Assembly (NCBI GenBank): GCA_039033415.1 | Contig: JBCCCR010000007.1 | Span: forward strand, 1 to 61,261 | Source: Pseudomonadota bacterium | GTDB lineage: Bacteria; Pseudomonadota; Gammaproteobacteria; Xanthomonadales; SZUA-38 | DNA: 61,261 nt | Reading direction: 5' to 3' | Position numbers and translations under genes: made by a program | In this document: one piece after another, positions 55,001 through 61,261 of the stretch | Layout of the letters: each line of letters starts with the position of its first letter | Numbering within the stretch: position 1 is the stretch's first letter | Notes under the pieces: model-generated | The model's database searches: none | The model's input: the letters and a program-made list of their open reading frames with translations, nothing else | Told to the model about the DNA's origin: nothing

Positions 55001-55837
55001 GGCCATGTCCCCATCTGCATCCAGATCCGGGGCGCTGGGGTATTGATCTCGATACACGAGTTTATTGAGGCTGTCGGCAAGTGATTGGTTCGCCGCGTGC
55101 TCTTGGGTAGCCTGCTTGAGCAGCCGCTGATCGGTATCGTCGTCGACCGGTTTGACACCCAATACTTTTGGGTTTTCCGCGTCTCCGGAATCCCGTAGAT
55201 CGCCCAAAATTGTCACGTCATTGCGATCTAAGGCCTTAGCACCTGCCGCCCATCGTTCGGTGATGTAGGCATTTTTCAGCCCACCGGGAATCACGATGCT
55301 GGTATACCAGTCAAAATCAGTAAATCGGGGTACCGTGGCCATCAGAGCCGGTGAGCGATAAAGGCTGGCCATTTCAGCGGTGTTGCCGTCGTATGAGATC
55401 CCCATAGACGCGACCTGGCCGTTGGACCAGGGCTGCGCGGCGATCCAGTCGATGACATGCGGCATGTCACGCGCTTCGGCCAGCGAGAATTCTGCTCCTC
55501 GCGATCCAAAAGACGCACCGGTCCCGCGAACGTCAACCGCCACAAATGCAAAACCCGCTGCTAGGCTCTGGCGCCGTGCCTCGGTCAGGTTGTCTGAAGG
55601 CGGGTCCATGGCGGTCGCGCGCCAGTAACGCGTAAACTCGACGATTGCCGGGATACCAACCTCCTCGTTCAATAGCCCGGGCAGCCAGACATCAACGGCA
55701 ATACGCACCCCGTCCGGCATCGTCACGTAGGTGCTTGAGTTCGAGGCGGCGAGCGCAGGCGGGCTCAGAAGCTGTACCGCAGCCAAGAGTGCAGCCCAAA
55801 TCGGTAACTGAACACGACTTAACCTGCTCTCGGCCAC
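52094..55837 (-). CDS. giant secreted/membrane hydrolase: CocE/S15 domain fused to beta-lactamase-type serine hydrolase and TM tail
   Basis: 1247 residues from the GTG at 55837 (GGGAG upstream). Signal peptide LLAAVQLLSPPALAA. Residues 37-600: CocE/NonD-type X-Pro dipeptidyl-peptidase-like domain with AVDVRGTGASFG, nucleophile GISYDG (Ser 148), His in GAWSHGANF (331), and a jelly-roll PepX_C-like end. Residues about 617-985: class-C beta-lactamase/D-aminopeptidase-like domain with STTK (679-682), YNN (773-775), HGG (916-918). Residues 1115-1245: four TM helices. Both catalytic sets look intact. It lies between M55 and crotonase genes of the D-peptide cluster, so D-peptide or peptidyl-ester hydrolysis is inferred. 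Confidence 0.85.
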   Translation of the reverse strand: MAESRLSRVQLPIWAALLAAVQLLSPPALAASNSSTYVTMPDGVRIAVDVWLPGLLNEEVGIPAIVEFTRYWRATAMDPPSDNLTEARRQSLAAGFAFVAVDVRGTGASFGSRGAEFSLAEARDMPHVIDWIAAQPWSNGQVASMGISYDGNTAEMASLYRSPALMATVPRFTDFDWYTSIVIPGGLKNAYITERWAAGAKALDRNDVTILGDLRDSGDAENPKVLGVKPVDDDTDQRLLKQATQEHAANQSLADSLNKLVYRDQYPSAPDLDADGDMAVSIHNFEAAFEKSPVPAYHWGSWFDAGTAAGVLARFQSFDVPAKYVIGAWSHGANFDANPYKPEDSPVDPSLDEQFQDIFEFVRGQMTEGADSPAKELSYYTVGENAWKTTDVWPPRGHRLERWWFDADGVLSVTPPEAVVGSDRYAVDFSAGTGPTSRWSTQLGGGDVFYEDRSVADTKLLTYTSAPLEHAVELTGTALVTVQVSSTHEDGALIVYLEDVDQTGHVRMLTEGQLRLRHRSTRGAIDSDFGPARSFTEKDGRLLTPGETTTVELALLPVSARIDAGHAIRIAIAGHDQDTFLRVPVVGDPVMTFERNVERMSYIDLPVIESSAPTAPDPVKVEAWADALFTEALERKRMSGAVLTMVQRGKTVLSKGYGFSDYRTGTPVDPEETRFRIGSTTKTFTALAIAQLMDQGRIESLDDPANRYLKRLQLPSPDGRDITLKHLLTHTAGFENRVYNIGTDRLYELPLSAEEIKRYEPSVVSPPGEYSSYNNYGTTMLGLIVEDVTGQRIDEYFNDHIFTPLGMTRSVLNMSPEPTEGLGTSYGFLPNGDAAEIPHRTVHPFFAPVGGINATGNDMARYMLAQLDAGRSDDAILSPATFRTMHSQIRSNHPLSSGFGMIYFTFNWDGLDAVIHGGDWPGTHSGMVLLPQLDTAFFFSLLAEYPEVPLLESITGSERTTPSPDVVVDTPLSNLGVLFNFRETFFGLPEPPHISEASTTDLEEYVGNYVGRSAAFSTMERMLSLTNPFNVVSVSIDDSASGLMINGKGPYAAIGPDVFWSDSHREVPLDGLFLDSPSFSFARDDAGDISYLVPRVGFDVWVKSGPLQNPQTYGKAWIILLMLALTALIAVFYPRISGRPWAKWLPLMVLIGLVAQPLVLLLGYAPGTTLTDALFFGHGGRFTLFAILANLIALLALVFGWYVVLAWRESFWSQARLGAVLRCHYTILGVGALLFIPVFAFLNLLGP

Positions 55838-55898
55838 TACGTTCTCCCACTCTCTGCTGCTGTTTTGAGCATCCTGCAGATCACTGGTGTCGTCCGCG

Positions 55899-56735
55899 CT
55901 ACAACAGCATGGGGTTGTAGGAGGTTACAAACGAAAGGAACCGGCTCACATCGCTCATGTCGGTAGCCTCATATTCAATCGCATATGCATGGCGCCGACT
56001 GACGTTGGGTAGATAATCCAGGAGCTCCGCGGGTAGCCGGTGCTTGAATTCAATTTCGAGCGTGATTGGCGCCGGTACCCTTAGTGGCTTGGCCGATGAT
56101 TCCGGCTCCGCGACGGTGGTCATCGCTTGTCGGGCGGCTTCTCGAATCAGTGCCCGCGACTTTGTGGGCGAGATTGAGGATGCCGACAATGTTCCTAAGG
56201 CCTGCTTGGTTGTCACCGTGGTCGCCGACGGTAGGAAGGCGGCCGTTTCCGCGATAAACGCATCATCACCGCTGATCAGCGCAACAGGAATGTCATAGTC
56301 ACCCGCCGTGGCGGCCGAAAGGTAGGCTTCAGAAGCGATTTCACCGTTGATGCGTACTGACCGAATCACCAGTCCGTAAATCGTGTGCGCGAGATTCCCG
56401 GCTGTATTGGTTGCACCTGCGTGGTAGCCGATGAAAAAAGCAGCATCGAAGCCGCCCTCCTGAATCCCTTCCATCATCCCAAGTGGACGTGGCCAGGAAC
56501 GGATCACCCGTACATCTTCTGGCAAGTCGTCGATCCGCAGGTTCTGACCATTGCCGTGAGAGTCGCTGATAACAATCTCCGACGCGCCGCCGACCGATGC
56601 GCCCTCGCAGGCTGCGCGTACCTCACCGGTCATCCACTCGCGCCCCTTGTCGTACTCAAAACCCTCCGGGCCACCCTGATCTCGGGTGGTGACCCCAGCA
56701 ACGCCTTCGATATCTGCGGAGATATATAGCTTCAC
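55899..56735 (-). CDS. M55 D-aminopeptidase (DppA-like)
   Basis: 278 residues from the GTG at 56735. Zinc ligands match DppA spacing: Asp 8 and Glu 10 (SADIEG), His 60 (SDSHGNG), His 105 (GYHAGA) and Glu 132 (NGEIASE). The nucleophile His is near 117 (LAHTIYG). DppA removes N-terminal D-amino acids from short peptides. The tail carries ITLEIEFKHRLPAELLDYLP and the family end. No signal peptide, so cytoplasmic. It is encoded 57 bases after the TonB receptor. Confidence 0.9.
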   Translation of the reverse strand: MKLYISADIEGVAGVTTRDQGGPEGFEYDKGREWMTGEVRAACEGASVGGASEIVISDSHGNGQNLRIDDLPEDVRVIRSWPRPLGMMEGIQEGGFDAAFFIGYHAGATNTAGNLAHTIYGLVIRSVRINGEIASEAYLSAATAGDYDIPVALISGDDAFIAETAAFLPSATTVTTKQALGTLSASSISPTKSRALIREAARQAMTTVAEPESSAKPLRVPAPITLEIEFKHRLPAELLDYLPNVSRRHAYAIEYEATDMSDVSRFLSFVTSYNPMLL

Positions 56736-56792
56736 GTCTAGGCCCGGTCGAGAATTCAGCCGCTTCGCCAGTCCGCCGCGCGCTAGGCGACC

Positions 56793-59120
56793 CTAGAAAT
56801 CATACTGGAGTTTGACGCCGACCGTTCTCGGCCGGTTACGCGTTGTGCGCGTCACAAAAGCCGCGTTGTCCGTCAAGAGCTCAGCCAGTTCATCGGTCGC
56901 ATTATCGACAAAAATGGTGCCCCTCCACCGATCGAAATCGACGCCGAAGCGGAGGTTCAGAAGACTATAGGAGTCTAGCTCGAAGAAGCTCGACTCCCCG
57001 CCTCCGCGGACGCTGCTTTCATTGAACGTGGTCGTGCTGTCGCCGGTGTAGGTGTAGTCGAACCGTAAAAAGGCGTCGTTGCCAGCGAGCGTGAAGTTTC
57101 GTTGTGCCGATATCGACGCGTTGATGTCCGGTGTGCCCGGCAATCGGTCACCGTCAAAACCCGGATTGGGATTCGCAGGATTATCAGCGCCAGGGGCGTC
57201 CTCTGTCAGTTCCCCGTCGTTGACGCCAATGGCAAACGCCAGGTCCCAGTTCTCAGTCGGTCTCGCCACCACTTCGATTTCCGCTCCGATGATTCGAGCC
57301 TCGCCAGCATTGGCCACAGCGAAGGAAAAGCCAAAGGGTAGCGATAGCTGGATATCGCTCCAATCTACATAGTAGAGCGCCGAATTGATCTGCAATCTGC
57401 CGTCAGCGAGCGTGGCCTTGGCGCCGAATTCATAGTTCCACAGCGAGTCGGGCCCGTAGGTGACGTTTTCCTCGGGAATGCCAGGCGCCTGATTGGTCCC
57501 GCCGATGCGAAAACCTTCAGATGCACTGGCGTACACCAACCAATCAGTCTCCGGCGGATTATAGCTCAGGCCAAATTTCAGATTGGTCCCGGAGTCGTCC
57601 GCATCAAAGGTCCCATCGGACAAACCGAGCCCAACGATGTTGATGTCGTTGTTGACGATGCTGTCGGTCTTTTCATAGTCGTAGTATCGAGCGCCGACCG
57701 TTGCCGTCCATGCGTCGTTAAGCTGGTAGTCAACCTCGCCATAGAAGGCAAACTGCGTTTCCTCGTTTGACCCAGTCTGATCCAGAATCTGATTAGGGCT
57801 GGTGATGGGAAACGGCGGCGAAGGGAAAAAGCCGACAATGCTCTCAAAGAAGATATTGGTCCAGTTAACGAAGTAATCGAATTCATCGACGACAATCTGT
57901 TCGAAGCCGTTGTCCTTGTCGAGATAGAAGGCTCCGACCGTCCAGTTGACCCGGCCATCACTCGAGGAGGTTAGCCTCAGTTCCTGGCTCACTTGATCCT
58001 GCAATTCGGTTGTGACCGTTGCGGTACCCGCGAGCTGAACGGGTATGGGTAGGCTAAGACCAAGGAAATTGGTGTCAGCAACGATCGTTCGTTCGCGGTC
58101 ATACACGGAGGTCGACGACAGTAGCGAAGCCCATCCCAGGTCGTAGGTGATCGTCAGATTTGTCAGGTCGAGGTCATCGTCAACCCGCTCGTCGAGAATA
58201 AAATTCGACTCCAATTCACCCAGCGCCGCGTTCTCCACGTTTCGACCGTCGAACTCCGACTGCTGATCGAGGTAGCTGAGCTTCACCTCGAGATCGTCGG
58301 TCGGCATCCAGAGCAATGACAGGCGGCCGCCGGTCGTCTGTTCACCGTTGATGTCCTCCTCACCACTGATCGGTCCCGTGTTCAGCAGAGGCTGGAAGGC
58401 CCCGGGGGCACCAATGGCTGCGCCGAAATCGAAGTCGATACCCACAGGGTTTGGGACACGGTCGATAAAGCCATCGAGATCACGGTAGTAACCGATAAAT
58501 CGCAGTGCCGCGTTGTCAGACAGCGGTAGATTGACCATTCCGTTTACGGCGCTGTTGTTTCCGCCCTCGCTCGTCGACGAGAAATCCAGCGAGATATCAG
58601 CGTCGAAGCCTTCGGTACTTGGCGAGGGTGTAATCATTCTCACGGTGCCGCCTAGCGAGCCCTCCCCGAACAACGTACCCTGCGGTCCGCGCAATACTTC
58701 GACCCTCTCGAGGTCGTATACCGAAAGGTCCGGCTGAAACCCAGTCGCAGATATGGGCATTTCATCAATATAGACGCCGACAGTAGCGGCCCCCTGACTG
58801 ACGATCCCGGACGAAATCCCTCGGATTGAGTACTGACGTCCGCCGGGCCCTCGATCGACGACTGCCATATTGGGAATAATCCGATAGTAATCTTGAATAT
58901 TATCGGCGCCGATGTTTTCCAGCTGGGCGCCGGTTACGGCGGTGACCGAGAGCGAGATATCCTGAACCGATGCGGCCCGACGGGTTGCTGTAACGACTAC
59001 CTCCTCAATCAATCCAGGCTCGGTTGCGTCGTCTTGGGCATAAGCTGAAGGAACTGGAAAAACCAGTGCCATCGCCGTCAGTGAAAATGCTCCTGAACAC
59101 CAGTGTTTGTGAGTTCGCAT
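56793..59120 (-). CDS. TonB-dependent outer-membrane receptor
   Basis: 775 residues. Signal peptide up to AYAQDD, then the plug start EEVVVTATRRAASVQDISLS, plug elements RQYSIRGISSG and YDLERVEVLRGPQGTLFGEG, barrel strands, and a C-terminus VGVKLQYDF ending in Phe. This is the subgroup with the GxxxNIxD plug region common in Woeseiales/Sphingomonads. It leads a run of seven same-strand genes to 48616 and is preceded by two palindromic operator sites, so it is probably induced by the cluster substrate. Confidence 0.9.
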   Translation of the reverse strand: MRTHKHWCSGAFSLTAMALVFPVPSAYAQDDATEPGLIEEVVVTATRRAASVQDISLSVTAVTGAQLENIGADNIQDYYRIIPNMAVVDRGPGGRQYSIRGISSGIVSQGAATVGVYIDEMPISATGFQPDLSVYDLERVEVLRGPQGTLFGEGSLGGTVRMITPSPSTEGFDADISLDFSSTSEGGNNSAVNGMVNLPLSDNAALRFIGYYRDLDGFIDRVPNPVGIDFDFGAAIGAPGAFQPLLNTGPISGEEDINGEQTTGGRLSLLWMPTDDLEVKLSYLDQQSEFDGRNVENAALGELESNFILDERVDDDLDLTNLTITYDLGWASLLSSTSVYDRERTIVADTNFLGLSLPIPVQLAGTATVTTELQDQVSQELRLTSSSDGRVNWTVGAFYLDKDNGFEQIVVDEFDYFVNWTNIFFESIVGFFPSPPFPITSPNQILDQTGSNEETQFAFYGEVDYQLNDAWTATVGARYYDYEKTDSIVNNDINIVGLGLSDGTFDADDSGTNLKFGLSYNPPETDWLVYASASEGFRIGGTNQAPGIPEENVTYGPDSLWNYEFGAKATLADGRLQINSALYYVDWSDIQLSLPFGFSFAVANAGEARIIGAEIEVVARPTENWDLAFAIGVNDGELTEDAPGADNPANPNPGFDGDRLPGTPDINASISAQRNFTLAGNDAFLRFDYTYTGDSTTTFNESSVRGGGESSFFELDSYSLLNLRFGVDFDRWRGTIFVDNATDELAELLTDNAAFVTRTTRNRPRTVGVKLQYDF

Positions 59121-59142
59121 GCCGTCACCCTCCTGACTTCAT

Positions 59143-59157
59143 CTATACAGCGTATAG
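59143..59157. promoter_or_regulatory. palindromic operator site 1 of the TonB receptor
   Basis: CTATAC-AGC-GTATAG is a perfect inverted repeat 23 bases from the receptor start codon. It shares the pattern CTRTAC-N3-GTAYRG with the sites at 59176 and 61077. Confidence 0.7.
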
Positions 59158-59175
59158 GCGATACTAGCAGCACAC

Positions 59176-59190
59176 CTGTACGATGTATAG
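59176..59190. promoter_or_regulatory. palindromic operator site 2 of the TonB receptor
   Basis: CTGTAC-GAT-GTATAG lies 33 bases from site 1, about three helix turns, so two dimers could bind on the same face of the DNA. Its left half equals that of the site before the TetR gene. Confidence 0.65.
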
Positions 59191-59312
59191 TTTCATGCGA
59201 ATTGATCATGGCTATCGGCCAAACCGTCCGAAAAAGCTTTCACAACACCAGAACCCAATCTTCCCCGTCAGTCGGCGCACGGCGACATACACGCGGGCAA
59301 GCCTGAGACGCG

Positions 59313-60440
59313 CTAGAGCTGAACGCTCGCCCAATGACAGGAGTCAGCGAACTCGGGCCTAAGCGAAGCACCGAATCCCGGCTCATCGGTAAGCCGGATG
59401 ACACCGCCGTCGTCTTTTCGAAAAGTACCACCGCCGTGGACAGGATCCTCGATAAACCCAAAAGCTGAGTCCAGATCTACGAACGCGATGTTCGGTTGTG
59501 CCATTGCCAGATGTGCCGCAGCCGTGAGGCCGAGCCGAGACTCCGCAAAACATCCAACCATGCATCGGCAACCCGCCGCCTCAGCCAGAGCGTTGATTCT
59601 GAGCCCCGTGGAGATGCCGCCCGACTTGCCAAGCTTGATGTTGAGGTAGTCCACGGCTTCCATTGACAGCAAATTTTGTGCGTCGTGTTCATCAAAAAGA
59701 GACTCATCAGCACAAATTGCGACGAAACCATCTTCGCGCAGTCGTTTCAGGCTCTGATAGTCATTCGCGGGCGTGGGCTGTTCGCAGTAGAGAAGGTTCA
59801 TTTCCTCCATGGCGGCTAAACAGTCGCGGGCTGTTTCGTAGTCCCATCCCTGGTTGGCATCAATTTTCACCGACATCGCCTGTCCGACGCGGTCGATGAC
59901 GGCCTTGACGTGGTCCACATCATGCAGCCCCGGTCTGCCAACCTTCAGCTTTACCGCGTTAAACCCCTGAGCCAGTCCCGCTTCCAGACGCGCCAAGGTT
60001 GCCGCCACGGAGTCCTGCATTCCAATCGTAAAATCGCTCCGCAGCGGACTCTTTTTGCCACCGAGAAGCGCATAAACCGGTAACCCCTTGGCCCGGCCGG
60101 CAATATCATAAAAGGCAATATCAAAGGCGGACCTGATTGATGGCTGCCCCTGAGTTAAAGACCTGAGCTGCTCAATACGGTCATCGAGCGCCAACGGATC
60201 AAGGCCCAGCAGACTCCTGCCGACGATTATCGCCGTGTCGAGGTTCGATTCCTGCGAGTCGCCCGTGATCGGCAAAAAAGGGCTCGCCTCGCCCCACCCC
60301 CTTATTCCAGCATCAGTGTTAATGCGGATAAAGACGTTGCGCGCGGCATCGAGCATCCCGATCGGCGTTCGAATGGCGTGCGCCAGTTCGATATTGACCG
60401 CAAAGACATCGATCGAAGTGATTTGCGTCGGATGAGTCAG
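59313..60440 (-). CDS. dgcA: enolase-superfamily epimerase, probable DgcA-like N-acetyl-D-glutamate racemase
   Basis: The frame is open from 60443, and residues upstream of the first ATG (60356) carry the expected capping-domain start (ITSIDVFAVNIELAHAIRTP). I place the start at a CTG (60440) because no ATG, GTG or TTG exists there. Catalytic elements: AVKLKVG (KxK), VKIDANQGW, LYCEQPTP, ICADESLF, NIKLGKSGG. This matches dipeptide epimerase/DgcA proteins. It follows the TetR gene by 14 bases and, with DgcN, suggests conversion of N-acetyl-D-Glu. A plain dipeptide epimerase is the alternative. Confidence 0.75.
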   Translation of the reverse strand: MTHPTQITSIDVFAVNIELAHAIRTPIGMLDAARNVFIRINTDAGIRGWGEASPFLPITGDSQESNLDTAIIVGRSLLGLDPLALDDRIEQLRSLTQGQPSIRSAFDIAFYDIAGRAKGLPVYALLGGKKSPLRSDFTIGMQDSVAATLARLEAGLAQGFNAVKLKVGRPGLHDVDHVKAVIDRVGQAMSVKIDANQGWDYETARDCLAAMEEMNLLYCEQPTPANDYQSLKRLREDGFVAICADESLFDEHDAQNLLSMEAVDYLNIKLGKSGGISTGLRINALAEAAGCRCMVGCFAESRLGLTAAAHLAMAQPNIAFVDLDSAFGFIEDPVHGGGTFRKDDGGVIRLTDEPGFGASLRPEFADSCHWASVQL

Positions 60441-60454
60441 TGCTTAGACCAATG

Positions 60455-61048
60455 CTATTGGATATACACCAGGCCTTTGGCCGCGATCTCGATCATCCGA
60501 TCGAGCTTCTCGCTGCTTTTTGAGTTGTACAAGATCGTGCCATCGCTGACGAGGCACACCAGGCCGTGCAAAGTACCCCAAAATGTCATCCCGATCGTAT
60601 CCGCATCGGCTTCGCGGCCACTCGCGTCAAACTGCTTCTTCAGGGCCGCGGCGAAGACGTAAAAAGAACTGTTGGCCGCCGCCTTGAATTCCGGAATAAG
60701 TGACTTGCCCTGGATCTCGCGACCGAACATGAGGTGATAGATTTCAGGTTGCTTCAGCGCAAAATGAAAATAAGCCCGCATAATCGCGCGAAGTCCCTGC
60801 TGAGGGTCAGACTCAGATGCCGAAGCCTGCTGTAATTCCTCCGCCAGCTGCTCATAACCCTCGACAGCAATCTGCACCAGCAACGCTTCTTTGTTCTTGA
60901 AGTGGTGATACGTTGCCATGGTCGAGACACCCGTATCTTTTGCGAGCTTGCGCAAGCTCAAATCACCGATCCCGCCCTTCTGAATTCTGCTGTTGGCGGC
61001 TTCGATCAGGTCTTGGCGTAAGTTTCGCTTGGCCTTTTGCTCAGCCAT
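60455..61048 (-). CDS. TetR family regulator of the D-amino-acid cluster
   Basis: 197 residues. LSLRKLAKDTGVSTMATYHHFKN is the helix-turn-helix; the C-terminal ligand domain (FHFALKQPEIYHLMFGREI) resembles the TetR_C WHG type. It precedes the DgcA-like gene on the same strand and has a palindrome 28 bases before its start that is repeated before the TonB receptor. It is therefore inferred to repress both itself and the receptor operon. Confidence 0.85.
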   Translation of the reverse strand: MAEQKAKRNLRQDLIEAANSRIQKGGIGDLSLRKLAKDTGVSTMATYHHFKNKEALLVQIAVEGYEQLAEELQQASASESDPQQGLRAIMRAYFHFALKQPEIYHLMFGREIQGKSLIPEFKAAANSSFYVFAAALKKQFDASGREADADTIGMTFWGTLHGLVCLVSDGTILYNSKSSEKLDRMIEIAAKGLVYIQ

Positions 61049-61076
61049 TTTTAGCTCATAAAGTGATTTTCAGGAA

Positions 61077-61091
61077 CTGTACAATGTACGG
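61077..61091. promoter_or_regulatory. palindromic operator before the TetR gene
   Basis: CTGTAC-AAT-GTACGG in the divergent region between the TetR gene and the partial gene at 61130. Extended arms are AACTGTAC and GTACGGTT with one mismatch. It could regulate both directions. Confidence 0.65.
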
Positions 61092-61129
61092 TTATAGTGC
61101 GCAAATGATCAGCAAGGCGAATCGGATCT

Positions 61130-61261
61130 GTGAAAAAGCATGGCTTCCTCTTTTTGGTATTCCTCCTCACCATGTTGGTGGGATCATCGGTCGCGGGCAG
61201 CGAGCAAGAGAATTTCCAGGCCCGACGGGAGACGGATCTTCGGAAACTTGAGGAAGTTGGG
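61130..61261 (+). CDS. secreted protein, N-terminal part only
   Basis: 44 codons from the GTG at 61130 to the window edge. MKKHGFLFLVFLLTMLVGSS, then VAG, is a signal peptide; the mature start EQENFQARRETDLRKLEEVG is charged and helical. The family cannot be told from this fragment. It is divergent from the TetR gene and shares its operator region, so it probably belongs to the same regulon. Confidence 0.6.
   Translation, partial: MKKHGFLFLVFLLTMLVGSSVAGSEQENFQARRETDLRKLEEVG

Overview
The window looks like chromosomal DNA of a free-living, heterotrophic, probably marine gammaproteobacterium. The nearest guess is the Xanthomonadales/Chromatiales border (Wenzhouxiangella, Woeseia or Steroidobacter-like). 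Grounds: a TonB-dependent receptor with an EEVVVTATR plug start, many secreted proteins with FG-GAP or parallel beta-helix repeats, an ECF sigma factor beside a Ser/Thr kinase with TPR-like repeats, Tat-exported molybdenum enzymes, and moderately high GC. No rRNA, tRNA, CRISPR array or complete mobile element was seen. The taxonomic call is inference.

Region 1 (1-7700) is accessory DNA of lower GC. Decayed IS3-family pieces (ends near 141, 1004 and 3290) and an IS481-type fragment (3018-3107) surround a 3-TM protein and an unusual membrane protein with a C-terminal gamma-glutamylcyclotransferase domain. Next comes a secreted YD-repeat (RHS-like) protein with a JAMM/DUF4329-like C-terminus, translationally coupled to a secreted partner whose frame ends at an IS remnant.

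Region 2 (7700-24600) carries envelope and secreted proteins: a Tat aldo/keto reductase-like protein, a seven-repeat FG-GAP protein, a POMP-like beta-helix protein, two CpcT/CpeT-like proteins, an esterase-DsbA fusion broken by an in-frame stop, SRPBCC proteins with two TetR regulators and palindromic operators, a CadC-like TPR regulator, and a PD40 propeller protein.

Region 3 (24600-46300) holds a MarR plus two DUF4442 hotdog proteins, a secreted cohesin-like protein, an ECF sigma factor facing a kinase-TPR protein, a second FG-GAP protein, a methyltransferase, a DUF2891 protein with a trypsin-like protease, an amidase, a dienelactone-hydrolase-like protein, an IorAB-type molybdenum hydroxylase, and an ECF sigma / anti-sigma / two-HEAT-protein operon.

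Region 4 (46300-61261) reads as one catabolic locus for D-amino acids or D-peptides. It has DgcN-like (DUF1611) and DgcA-like (enolase superfamily) proteins, an M55 D-aminopeptidase, a very large CocE/beta-lactamase/membrane fusion hydrolase, a TonB receptor, beta-keto-acid cleavage enzyme, hydroxypyruvate-isomerase-like and GarR-like enzymes, an enoyl-CoA hydratase and a TetR. A shared palindrome (CTRTAC-N3-GTAYRG) occurs twice before the TonB receptor and once before the TetR gene, suggesting one regulon.

Four secreted proteins of otherwise unrelated architecture end in the same short tag, [IVL]F-x-[DS]-G-F-E. This is the best candidate here for an undescribed sorting or secretion signal.
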